DNA of 13,729 nt from Thermodesulfobacteriaceae bacterium (GTDB taxonomy: Bacteria; Desulfobacterota; Thermodesulfobacteria; Thermodesulfobacteriales; Thermodesulfobacteriaceae): positions 1 through 13,729 of the forward strand of contig WGAR01000068.1 of assembly GCA_015494725.1 (NCBI GenBank). Reading direction: 5' to 3'. The position numbers and the translations under genes were made by a program. Positions 8,014 through 13,729 of the stretch are shown piece after piece; the stretch's first letter is position 1, and every line of letters begins with the position of its first letter. The notes under the pieces are model-generated. The model had not been told where the DNA came from. It saw nothing but the letters and a program-made list of their open reading frames with translations, and searched no databases.

Positions 8014-8490
8014 GCAAACATTCTTTCTAAAATTCTATTTATTCCTTTCCCATCTATTAAATTGGAAGCGATTTCGAATACCTTTTTTCTTTTAGAGAAA
8101 TCCATAAAATAATCAATGCCTTTTTTCAAATTATTCCAAAACATGTCATCATTATACCAACCTGCATTCCATATCAAATTAAATCGACTTAATATTTCAA
8201 CATTCGGGACTTGATTTTCAGCAATTATTAATGAAATAACCGGTAACCCAACACTCAGCAACTCGAAAATAGTTTGACCTCCTGCAGAAATAGCTAAATC
8301 GGCATTCTCGATATAATGTTTTATTTGTGCAGCGGTTAATTTTTTGAACTGATAGTTTATTATTTCTATTTCAAAATCGTATTTGGCGTAAAGAAATTGG
8401 GCAATTTTGAAACTAAAATCAGAAATTTTGTTGTTTCCCAAGCTTATAAGTAATTTTTTAACTTTTTCTTGAGGCTCCTTTTTAGAAGAT
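7250..8490. other. AT-rich segment (pseG 3' half plus methyltransferase)
   Basis: Composition falls sharply here: 13 of 60 bases are G/C at 7321-7380 and 15 of 60 at 8341-8400, against 36 of 60 at 8701-8760. The left edge coincides with the start of pseI, the right edge falls inside pseG near codons 144-151. Encoded proteins are rich in Lys, Asn, Ile and Phe. No integrase, transposase or flanking repeats are seen, so homologous recombination of a glycan cassette is the simplest reading. Confidence 0.75.
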
Positions 8491-8930
8491 TCCCAGAAAG
8501 GAGGGCGCAGGACAATATACTCAAGGCCGAAAAGATGGCGGGGATGGCCGTCGGGCTCGGCGGTAGGGTTGAGGATAAAGGCCTTATCAGGATAAGGAAG
8601 ACGGAAAGACTCGTCGAACACGAGAAGCCTTTCCGCCCGGCTTGCGGCGAAATGATAGAAATCTTCCCCCGCAAGATAGGAATCCACCACCGCCCCCTCC
8701 GCCCCGGAAAGTAAAGCCCCGGACCGGGAAAGATCCCTTTCCCAGTCGAAAAACTCCCCGGAAAAACCGTGCATTTTGAGAAATTCAAGGGCCGTTTCGT
8801 CACCCCTTAAGGCGAAGCGGATCTCCACCTCGCAAAATTTCCGCCGCAAACCCTCGGCCAGGGCCGCACACCGGCTCACATGCCCGAGCCCGATCTCCCG
8901 CCCCCCTTCGGTGAAAAAAGCCACTTTCAT
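8010..8930 (-). CDS. pseG: UDP-2,4-diacetamido-altrose hydrolase PseG (mosaic gene)
   Basis: PseG removes UDP from the diamino-trideoxy-altrose intermediate, giving PseI its substrate. The 306-residue protein has the GT-B two-domain form. The N-domain shows GGREIGLGHVSRCAALAEGL with the catalytic-type His17, and the domain ends at FGLEYIVLRPPF near residues 134-145. The C-domain keeps ADLAISAGGQTIFELLSVG (210-228) and LPVISLIIAENQ (229-240), the UDP-binding helix region, but has SLGNN where most PseG proteins have a GGSD-type loop. Base composition changes abruptly at about 8480-8500: the N-domain half is about 60% GC (8701-8760), the C-domain half about 25% (8341-8400). This suggests recombination at the domain boundary. 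If the predicted formyl pathway is right, the substrate would carry an N-formyl rather than the second N-acetyl group. Confidence 0.88.
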   Translation of the reverse strand: MKVAFFTEGGREIGLGHVSRCAALAEGLRRKFCEVEIRFALRGDETALEFLKMHGFSGEFFDWERDLSRSGALLSGAEGAVVDSYLAGEDFYHFAASRAERLLVFDESFRLPYPDKAFILNPTAEPDGHPRHLFGLEYIVLRPPFWESSKKEPQEKVKKLLISLGNNKISDFSFKIAQFLYAKYDFEIEIINYQFKKLTAAQIKHYIENADLAISAGGQTIFELLSVGLPVISLIIAENQVPNVEILSRFNLIWNAGWYNDDMFWNNLKKGIDYFMDFSKRKKVFEIASNLIDGKGINRILERMFA

Positions 8931-9598
8931 GACTTATAATTGTCCGCCTTGTAAATCTTCAAGATATATCTGTGACCATTCAAAACAAAAAATGCCGGAT
9001 AATTTTCATTGTCCACTATGCGCAGAAGGTTAAACTGTTCTCTAATAGTCTTATCCACATCCAGTTCACTATCCGCGGGGGTCCTGCGAGGATAAAAACT
9101 CTCTTCACCTTTCTGTTCCTCAGGAATAAGGTCAGGATATTTTCTTAAAAATTTAAGACACAATTCTATGGTCTTATGAGCCTGTTTTTCTCTTATCTCG
9201 TCATGCAATTCATGACCCTCAAGCTCAATGAAATCCTTAAGATATATCCTCCCGGCATCTATTTCTTCTGTGGCCTCAAAAAGTACAACGGGAATCCTGT
9301 TTTTCCCTTCTAGAATCTGCCAGAAAAGTGGAGCCCATCCCTTACCTTTTGGTAAATCACTTTCATGGACTACCAGATTAAATTTATTCAAATTCAGCAC
9401 TTCTCTGGGGACTCGATTAAAGTAGCTAAGAATAAATAAAACATCAAACGGAGAACTTATTTGAGTATGATGTGTAAACAGATAAGCCTCAAAGTCTAAC
9501 CATTTGAGAATATTAACAAGTTGTTTGGCATAAGACAAAAACCAGCTGGAGGAAGAGGTTAAAACCGCCAATCTTTTAAGCTCTAGCTCTTCCCTCAT
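8927..9598 (-). CDS. Sugar N-formyltransferase (Met-tRNA formyltransferase fold)
   Basis: A 223-residue protein of the formyltransferase family, which moves a formyl group from N10-formyl-tetrahydrofolate to an amine. The core is VVHESDLPKGKGWAPLFWQI (residues 76-95) followed by IPVVLFEATEEIDAGRIY, matching the His-x-Ser-x-Leu-Pro and catalytic-Asp regions (His78, Asp114). The Asn of the classical Asn-His-Asp triad aligns with Val76. It lacks the tRNA-binding C-terminal domain of Fmt, which points to a sugar amine as acceptor. It sits between PseC and PseG, where PseH would act, so the probable substrate is the 4-amino group of the PseC product (N7 of the final sugar). N-formyl pseudaminic acids are known from Pseudomonas surface glycans. 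It is moderately AT-rich (30% GC at 9121-9180) and overlaps both neighbours by 4 bases. Confidence 0.8.
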   Translation of the reverse strand: MREELELKRLAVLTSSSSWFLSYAKQLVNILKWLDFEAYLFTHHTQISSPFDVLFILSYFNRVPREVLNLNKFNLVVHESDLPKGKGWAPLFWQILEGKNRIPVVLFEATEEIDAGRIYLKDFIELEGHELHDEIREKQAHKTIELCLKFLRKYPDLIPEEQKGEESFYPRRTPADSELDVDKTIREQFNLLRIVDNENYPAFFVLNGHRYILKIYKADNYKS

Positions 9599-10728
9599 CC
9601 CTCCCTCATCTTTTCAGCCAGGAATTGGGCCCGCCGGCCGACCTGGGCGGCCCAGCGGGAATCGAGCATCTCCCCCGCGGCCCGAGAGAAATCCCCGGCC
9701 TTAAGGGCCGCGATCATCCTTTTAAACCCCAGAAACCTCGGTTTTCCCAGATTATATATCATATCAAGAAGCACGGCCTTTCGCACCGGGGAAAGCGCTT
9801 CGTAAGTCCCGCCCAGGGCCTCCCGAAGTTCGGCCTCGCAGCGCAAAAGATCGTTTCGCAGAAGCACTTCCGCCTCCTCCGGGCTCAATCCTACATCCTC
9901 AAGGTTTCGGCCGTAGCCGATGGTGAGTTTTCCCACCGTGTCCCGATAGGGCTTGAGCCTTAGGCCCTCATGTTCCTTGATCCAGGAAAGGGCAAGCTCA
10001 AGGTGTTCCCCTTTCTTTTCCGGGAGTTGAGAGGCAAAAAGGATAGAAGCCGGGCGTTCAAGGGCCCGCAGAAGGACAAAGGCCTCGGCGGCGGAAACCC
10101 CGGTCTCCATGCCCCGGCGCCGGGCAAGGATCTTTACCCCCTCAGGGGAGCGGGGATGGGGGAAATCCCGCAATTCCTGCCGGTAGCACTTAAGGGCCTC
10201 AAGTTTCCGGGAAAGGGTGTCCGAGATGTCAAAATAGGCGTTGGGGCGAAAGGACTCGGTGAAGTTCCACTCTGTGGAGGAGGGGACCTCGAAGGCGTAG
10301 ATGCGGCGCACAGGGCTCCCTGGTAAGGGGCGGGCCGCGGTAAGCACGGCCCGGGCGGTGAGGACATGATCCAGGTTCAAGTCCCCGGGAAAGTGGGTAA
10401 AGATCGTCTGCGGAAGGATCCTTCCGAGATATTCCTCCACCAGTTTCACCAGATCCAGGAAATTGAGGGCGTCAAAACGGTTGTCCGGAAGACTCTCAAA
10501 ATAGATGGCCCCGGCCTTAAGGATTTCCGCCGCTCTTTCGGCGGCCTTACGCAGGGTCTCAATCTCTTTACGGCGGGCTTCGGGGTCGCGCTTTCTATCG
10601 CGGGAGGTCACTCCCTCTCCCAGGATCAGGATATGGACCTCGGCTCCCTTTTCGGAAAGGAGGGCGAGCGTTCCCCCGCAGCCCAGGACCTCGTCGTCGG
10701 GATGGGCGGCCACGGTAAGGACCCTCAT
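9595..10728 (-). CDS. PIG-L family deacetylase fused to a GH24 (T4-type) lysozyme domain
   Basis: A 377-residue fusion. Residues 1-224 are a complete PIG-L/LmbE N-deacetylase: zinc motif AHPDDE (8-13, His9 and Asp12), the second site GDLNLDH (115-121, His121), and the usual C-terminal end RGMETGVSAAEAF. After a linker (about 225-243) comes a GH24 lysozyme/endolysin domain to the end. Its IKEHEGLRLKPYRDTVGKLT stretch puts Glu254, Asp263 and Thr269 at the spacing (9 and 6) of the T4 lysozyme triad Glu11, Asp20, Thr26, followed by IGYGRNL. No signal peptide or membrane anchor is visible, so the lysozyme domain should be cytoplasmic. PIG-L enzymes remove N-acetyl groups from sugars, which fits a role with the neighbouring formyltransferase in swapping acyl groups. 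The lysozyme may be a captured phage gene or a sugar-binding module. It overlaps pseC and the formyltransferase gene by 4 bases each. Confidence 0.88.
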   Translation of the reverse strand: MRVLTVAAHPDDEVLGCGGTLALLSEKGAEVHILILGEGVTSRDRKRDPEARRKEIETLRKAAERAAEILKAGAIYFESLPDNRFDALNFLDLVKLVEEYLGRILPQTIFTHFPGDLNLDHVLTARAVLTAARPLPGSPVRRIYAFEVPSSTEWNFTESFRPNAYFDISDTLSRKLEALKCYRQELRDFPHPRSPEGVKILARRRGMETGVSAAEAFVLLRALERPASILFASQLPEKKGEHLELALSWIKEHEGLRLKPYRDTVGKLTIGYGRNLEDVGLSPEEAEVLLRNDLLRCEAELREALGGTYEALSPVRKAVLLDMIYNLGKPRFLGFKRMIAALKAGDFSRAAGEMLDSRWAAQVGRRAQFLAEKMREG

Positions 10729-11879
10729 TCCCCGGTCACCTCTAAAAGGGTTTGATTGAGTATCTCCACCACCTGCCGGAGATCCTCCTCTTTAAGCCCC
10801 GGATGAAGGGGCAGGGAAAGCTCCCGACGATAGAACTCCTCGGCCTGCGGACAGAGTCCCGGGGCATAACCCAGCCGGCGATAGAAGGGGTGTAGATATA
10901 CCGGAAGATAATGCACCTGCACCCCCACGCCCCTCTCCCTCAGCCTCCGGAAAAGCTCCCCCTTGCGGGATGCGGCCTCCCCCTTAAGCCGCACCGCAAA
11001 GAGGTGGTAGCCCGAGCGGGCGTAAGGTCTTTCCGGGGGAAGCTCAAGATGAGGATTTTCGGAAAGGAGCTCCCGGTAAAGCTCGGCGAGCATTCTTCTT
11101 CGGCGGATGAATTCCGGAAGTTTGCGCAGCTGAGAGATTCCGAGGGCGGCTTGAAAGTCGGTCATCCGATAGTTCCAGCCCAGAAGTTGCATCTCGTAAT
11201 ACCAGGGGCCGGGGGAGGGGTGTTCAAATTCCGTGGACTCCCGGGTTATCCCGTGCTCCCGGAACAGGCGGAGTTTCCGGTAGCATTCCTCGGAATTGGT
11301 GAGCACCGCGCCGCCCTCACCGGTGGTGATGGGTTTTACCGGATGGAAGCTAAAGACCGTCATGAGGGAGTAGCGACACGATCCGATCCTCTCCCCCCGG
11401 TACTCCCCCCCCAGGGCGTGGCAGGCGTCTTCTATCACGACGGCGCCTTTTCTTTTGGCTATTTCGGCCACGGCCTCAAGGTCCACGGGATGGCCGGCAT
11501 AGTGCACCGGGACGATGAGTTTCGTGCGGGAAGAGGCGACCCTTTCAAGCTCTCCCGGATCCAGGTTCCCGGTATCCGGTTCCACATCGCAGAAGACGGG
11601 CCTTGCTCCGAGGAAGACCCCGGCGTTGGCCGTGGCGCAGAAGGTTACGGCCGGAACGATAAACTCGTCGCCGGCCGAAAGGCCGGCCGCAAAATAGGCC
11701 GCATGAAGGGCCGCGGTCCCGGAGCTGAAGACCACCGCAAAGCGGGCCCCGCAGAAGGAGGCCAGGGCCTCCTCAAATTCCCGGATCTTCGGACCCTGAG
11801 TGATAAAATCCGAACGCAGGACTTCCGCTACGGCCTCTATGTCTTCCTCGGTGATAAGCTGGCGGCTGTAAGAGATCAT
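10725..11879 (-). CDS. pseC: PseC, UDP-4-keto-6-deoxy-N-acetyl-altrosamine 4-aminotransferase
   Basis: A 384-residue PLP-dependent DegT/DnrJ/EryC1 aminotransferase that uses glutamate to aminate C4 of the PseB product. Fold-type I landmarks: SSGTAALHAAYFAAG (phosphate-binding region, 52-66), VIEDACHALGG (148-158, Asp151 at the pyridine nitrogen), and FSFHPVKPITTGEGGA (176-191), where Lys182 should form the PLP Schiff base. HPVKPITTGEGG with the N-terminal ISYSRQLITEEDIEAV is the typical PseC form. The length equals the family norm. The ATG overlaps the pseB stop by 4 bases. Codon use and composition match pseB, so these two belong to the GC-rich part of the cluster. Confidence 0.93.
   Translation of the reverse strand: MISYSRQLITEEDIEAVAEVLRSDFITQGPKIREFEEALASFCGARFAVVFSSGTAALHAAYFAAGLSAGDEFIVPAVTFCATANAGVFLGARPVFCDVEPDTGNLDPGELERVASSRTKLIVPVHYAGHPVDLEAVAEIAKRKGAVVIEDACHALGGEYRGERIGSCRYSLMTVFSFHPVKPITTGEGGAVLTNSEECYRKLRLFREHGITRESTEFEHPSPGPWYYEMQLLGWNYRMTDFQAALGISQLRKLPEFIRRRRMLAELYRELLSENPHLELPPERPYARSGYHLFAVRLKGEAASRKGELFRRLRERGVGVQVHYLPVYLHPFYRRLGYAPGLCPQAEEFYRRELSLPLHPGLKEEDLRQVVEILNQTLLEVTGE
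11670..11687. repeat. pseC: Perfect 7-bp inverted repeat with 4-base loop inside pseC
   Basis: GCCGGCC, GAAA, GGCCGGC on the plus strand. In the pseC mRNA this is a very GC-rich hairpin within the Ala-Ala-Gly-Leu-Ser-Ala-Gly codons (near residues 63-70). No T-run follows, so it is not an intrinsic terminator. It may only reflect GC-rich Ala/Gly codons. Confidence 0.5.
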
Positions 11880-12880
11880 AGCCTGGCCCCCAGTTTTTCC
11901 TTAAGGATCTGCCGCAGGTCCTCCACCGTAAGCCACCAGGAGTTGCGATCGCTCCGGTAGCTGAACCCCTCGGACACCGCCGGATACCCGGCATAGTGTT
12001 TCTCCAGGTCCTTCTTGCGAAAGACAAACTGGGGGAGGATGACGTAGTAGCGGCCGAGATCGCGCACGGTGCGGGCCTCGTCCTCGGAAATCAGGGTCTC
12101 GTGAAGTTTCTCCCCGGGGCGGATGCCGATGATCCGGAAACGACACTCCGGCTCTATGGCCCGGGCGAGATCCGTGATCCGCATGCTGGGAAGCTTGGGC
12201 ACGAAGACCTCTCCTCCTACGGCGTTTTCCAGGGCGAAAAGCACCAGATCCACGGCTTCATCCAGGGTGATCCAGAAACGGGTCATGCGTTCGTCGGTGA
12301 TGGGAAACTCCTTCTCCCCCCGGGCCTTAAGCTCCAGAAAGTAGGGTACCACACTTCCCCGCGAGCCGAGCACGTTCCCGTAACGCACCACCGAGAAAGT
12401 GATCTCCCGCCCCCCGGAATAGTTTTCCGCAGCGATGACGATCTTTTCCATGGCCAGCTTCGTGGCTCCGTAAAGGTTTATGGGGTTTACGGCCTTGTCC
12501 GTGGAAAGGGCCACCACTTTTTTGACACCCTTGTCAATGGCGGCGTCAATCAGGTTCTGGGTGCCGATAATGTTGGTGCGCACGGCCTCAAAGGGATTGT
12601 ACTCCGCGGCCGGGACCTGCTTCAGGGCCGCGGTGTGGATCACAAAATCCACCCCCTCAAGCGCCCGGCAGAGGCGAGATTTGTCCCTTATGTCCCCGAT
12701 AAAAAAACGCAGTACCTCAAGATGTTCCGCAAACCTCTTCTGCATTTCCAGTTGCTTGAATTCGTCCCGGGAATAGATGATGATCTTCCGGGGCCGGAAC
12801 CTTTTAAGGACTATCTCCACGAACTTCTGCCCGAAAGAACCCGTCCCCCCGGTAACAAGCACGACCTTTCCGTCAAGCAT
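11876..12880 (-). CDS. pseB: PseB, inverting UDP-GlcNAc 4,6-dehydratase/5-epimerase
   Basis: First step of pseudaminic acid synthesis: NADP-dependent dehydration and C5 epimerisation of UDP-GlcNAc. The 334-residue protein is an extended SDR of the FlaA1/PseB type. It has VTGGTGSFGQ (9-18), YSRDEFKQLEMQ, HTAALKQVPAAEYNPFEAV, and the active-site stretch STDKAVNPINLYGATK (126-141) with Asp128, Lys129, Tyr137 and Lys141 at the same spacing as Asp132, Lys133, Tyr141, Lys145 of Helicobacter FlaA1. A soluble single-domain form without a membrane part separates it from WbpM-type enzymes. I chose the ATG at 12880 over an immediately preceding GTG; GGGAGAGGG stands just upstream. A 52-base gap precedes it, the only clear break upstream of the chain, so transcription may start here or further up. 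Confidence 0.94.
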   Translation of the reverse strand: MLDGKVVLVTGGTGSFGQKFVEIVLKRFRPRKIIIYSRDEFKQLEMQKRFAEHLEVLRFFIGDIRDKSRLCRALEGVDFVIHTAALKQVPAAEYNPFEAVRTNIIGTQNLIDAAIDKGVKKVVALSTDKAVNPINLYGATKLAMEKIVIAAENYSGGREITFSVVRYGNVLGSRGSVVPYFLELKARGEKEFPITDERMTRFWITLDEAVDLVLFALENAVGGEVFVPKLPSMRITDLARAIEPECRFRIIGIRPGEKLHETLISEDEARTVRDLGRYYVILPQFVFRKKDLEKHYAGYPAVSEGFSYRSDRNSWWLTVEDLRQILKEKLGARL

Positions 12881-12883
12881 CAC

Positions 12884-12935
12884 CCCTCTCCCGAGCGATT
12901 TTGTTTTTCATAAAAGCAAAAAATATGCCGAGATC
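12884..12935 (-). other. Gap upstream of pseB
   Basis: A 52-base AT-rich gap between the small helical gene and pseB. It holds a T-run and AT-rich stretches but no -35/-10 pair or terminator stem that I would defend. The pseB ribosome site (GGGAGAGGG) is at its end. A promoter here is possible because this is the only gap before the long overlapping chain. Confidence 0.3.
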
Positions 12936-13292
12936 TCACGCATACCGGAGATAGTCTCTTAAGGCCTTTCTTTTGAGCTCGCTTGCAGGATCTTTACGCA
13001 TGCGGGGGAGAAACCCAGACCTGATCTTCTCAACGAGATCCTTTATCTGCCTCTCCCGCTCTCTCAGTTTCTCGAGGCGGGGAAGGAGAGGGGAAATTTT
13101 TTCCGGGGAAAGGATTTTCAGGGCTTCCTTGAACCGGGCCTGAAGTTTTCGTCGCTCATAAAGCCGGGCGTAAAGCTCTTCTAAAGGGATTTTTTCAGGC
13201 GGGGTTTCGGCGCACCTTTTAAAAAACGCGAGATGTTCTTTCTGAAGCTTCTCAAATTCCTCAAGCCAGGCCTCCGCCTTTTCCGGGCTCAT
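12936..13292 (-). CDS. Small charged helical protein, unknown function
   Basis: A 118-residue protein I do not recognise. It is almost wholly predicted alpha-helix: Lys/Glu/Arg/Leu-rich with heptad-like stretches (PLLPRLEKLRERERQIKDLV and LYERRKLQARFKEALKIL), one Cys, no membrane segment and no signal peptide. Size and character resemble flagellar chaperones such as FliT or FlgN, or small scaffold proteins, but no specific motif supports that. The ATG overlaps the stop of the serS remnant in an ATGA, so it probably once followed an intact serS in an operon. With serS truncated, its expression signals may be altered. It lies 52 bases upstream of pseB in the same direction and could be co-transcribed with the glycan genes. 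Confidence 0.6.
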   Translation of the reverse strand: MSPEKAEAWLEEFEKLQKEHLAFFKRCAETPPEKIPLEELYARLYERRKLQARFKEALKILSPEKISPLLPRLEKLRERERQIKDLVEKIRSGFLPRMRKDPASELKRKALRDYLRYA

Positions 13293-13432
13293 GCTCTCGC
13301 CTTTTTTATCCGTTCCAGGCCTCCCATGTAGGGTCTTAGGACCCCGGGGATGACCACCGAGCCGTCCTCCTGCGGGTAATTTTCCAGGATGGCCATCACA
13401 GGAGGAAGTTTATCAACCAATTCTGCCCCGGT
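13289..13432 (-). pseudogene. serS: Truncated 3' remnant of seryl-tRNA synthetase (serS)
   Basis: An open stretch of 47 codons whose last 34 or so read as the C-terminal end of seryl-tRNA synthetase: MAILENYPQEDGSVVIPGVL followed by RPYMGG, the strongly conserved motif 3 flank and tail of class II SerRS. The conserved glycine-rich segment that should stand just before AILENY (NGSGLAVGRT-type) is replaced by unrelated residues, and an in-frame TGA at 13433-13435 closes the frame upstream. The rest of SerRS (about 380 residues) is not in the adjoining 220 bases in any frame I could recognise. The remnant cannot be functional. A deletion or rearrangement joined the hisH side to the 3' tail of serS. 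An intact serS should exist elsewhere in the genome. Confidence 0.75.
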
Positions 13433-13653
13433 TCAAATCTAAATATCATAGGTCTTGGCCGCCTTAAACTTGGGCACCTCTTTCTCTGGGTTAGATCTTA
13501 ACACAAGGATTCCGAGCCAATAAGTGTCCCTGGAGTCGTTTTTTCCTGTACCAGGCCACATTTATAAACAAGTTGAACCTTTATGGAAGCAGACTTGCCC
13601 GGTAAATTGAAGCGGTTAGGATTCTCTTTTAAACGGAGAAATCGGGAGGGGAG
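13433..13653. other. Gap between serS remnant and hisH, no convincing gene
   Basis: About 220 bases without a gene I would defend. On the minus strand a 40-codon ORF (13439-13561) starts MWPGTGKNDSRDTYWLGIL and ends KFKAAKTYDI. The KAAKTYDI end faintly recalls SerRS and lies in the right order for an internally deleted serS, but this is weak. On the plus strand a 24-codon ORF (13583-13657) starting MEADLPGKLK ends in an ATGA overlap with hisH. I see no transposase, no terminal repeats and no clear promoter. The region probably holds the junction of the rearrangement that cut serS and the hisH upstream region. Confidence 0.4.
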
Positions 13654-13657
13654 ATGA
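13583..13657 (+). CDS. Possible short leader ORF coupled to hisH
   Basis: Twenty-four codons from an ATG to a TGA that overlaps the hisH ATG by ATGA. The peptide is basic (KLKRLGFSFKRRNREGR) and has no histidine run, so it is not a classical his attenuation leader. The upstream ribosome site is poor. It could be the tail of a lost upstream gene or chance. Confidence 0.2.
   Translation: MEADLPGKLKRLGFSFKRRNREGR
13645..13649 (+). promoter_or_regulatory. Ribosome binding site of hisH
   Basis: GGAGG lies four bases before the ATG at 13654, within a purine-rich GGGAGGGGAG stretch. It supports the chosen hisH start. Confidence 0.6.
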
Positions 13658-13729
13658 AAGTCGCACTGCTTGACTACGGGGCGGGGAATGTGCGAAGCGT
13701 GATAAACGCCCTCCGGGCCTTAGGGGCCG
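13654..13729 (+). CDS. hisH: HisH, imidazole glycerol phosphate synthase glutaminase subunit (N-terminus only)
   Basis: The first 25 codons read MKVALLDYGAGNVRSVINAL then RALGA and run off the right edge. The DYGAGNxxSVxxAL opening is the hallmark of the class I glutamine amidotransferase HisH, which supplies ammonia to HisF in histidine synthesis. It is divergent from the glycan chain. HisH/HisF-like pairs also occur in some nonulosonate and O-antigen loci, where they make amidino groups, so the following gene would decide between a true his operon and a sugar-modifying copy. Nothing past the first helix can be assessed. Confidence 0.8.
   Translation, partial: MKVALLDYGAGNVRSVINALRALGA

Noticed and set aside
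7246..8490. Transposon or prophage insertion as origin of the AT-rich segment
   Set aside because: No transposase, integrase, terminal inverted repeats or target duplications are visible, and gene overlaps are intact.
9998..10056. Separate lysozyme gene with its own start after the deacetylase
   Set aside because: No stop occurs between the domains and no Met codon with a ribosome site stands in the linker.
10911..12913. Long plus-strand open frames opposite pseC and pseB
   Set aside because: Their products have no recognisable motif and lie antisense to well-supported enzymes; GC-rich codon bias opens such frames.
12884..12935. Promoter or terminator upstream of pseB
   Set aside because: AT-rich and T-runs are present but no convincing -35/-10 pair or stem-loop.
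13425..13445. GGTTCAAATC resembling a tRNA T-arm, possible attachment site
   Set aside because: Flanking bases do not pair to form a T-stem, and no acceptor or anticodon arm is present nearby.
1..13729. CRISPR array, rRNA or tRNA genes
   Set aside because: No regularly spaced repeats and no RNA gene structure seen anywhere in the window.

Overview
The window is dominated by one long minus-strand gene chain that looks like a flagellin glycosylation locus. It would build a CMP-activated nonulosonic acid of the pseudaminic acid type and attach it with a Maf-type glycosyltransferase. The host is probably a GC-rich thermophilic bacterium, with Thermodesulfobacteria-like Desulfobacterota as a guess. 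This rests on Lys/Glu/Arg-rich, Gln-poor proteins, tight ATGA-coupled genes and general resemblance. No rRNA or other taxonomic marker is present, so the assignment is weak.

Layout from left to right. Positions 1-277 (+) hold the 3' part of a small coiled-coil membrane protein gene with a frameshift just before its membrane anchor. Positions 269-12880 (-) hold eleven genes, transcribed right to left: pseB, pseC, a PIG-L deacetylase fused to a T4-type lysozyme domain, a formyltransferase, pseG, a SAM methyltransferase, pseI, a second divergent NeuB-like synthase, a CMP-nonulosonate cytidylyltransferase, a Maf glycosyltransferase, and a GT9/zinc-ribbon/methyltransferase fusion. Most junctions are 4-base ATGA overlaps, so the chain is probably one translationally coupled operon. 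Positions 12936-13292 (-) encode a small helical protein of unknown function. Positions 13289-13432 (-) carry a severed 3' end of seryl-tRNA synthetase. Positions 13433-13653 hold no convincing gene. At 13654 (+) the start of hisH runs off the right edge.

Pathway logic: PseB and PseC convert UDP-GlcNAc to UDP-4-amino-4,6-dideoxy-N-acetyl-altrosamine. No PseH N-acetyltransferase is visible where one would be expected. That place is taken by the deacetylase-lysozyme fusion and a formyltransferase, so I predict an N-formylated pseudaminic acid variant. PseG then removes UDP, PseI condenses the sugar with PEP, PseF makes the CMP-sugar and Maf transfers it to flagellin. The methyltransferase, second synthase and GT9 fusion suggest further decoration or a second sugar.

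The most unusual points are the PIG-L/GH24 fusion with an intact lysozyme Glu-Asp-Thr triad, a sharp base-composition break inside pseG at its domain boundary, the second NeuB homologue with two substituted active-site positions, and the truncated serS remnant.
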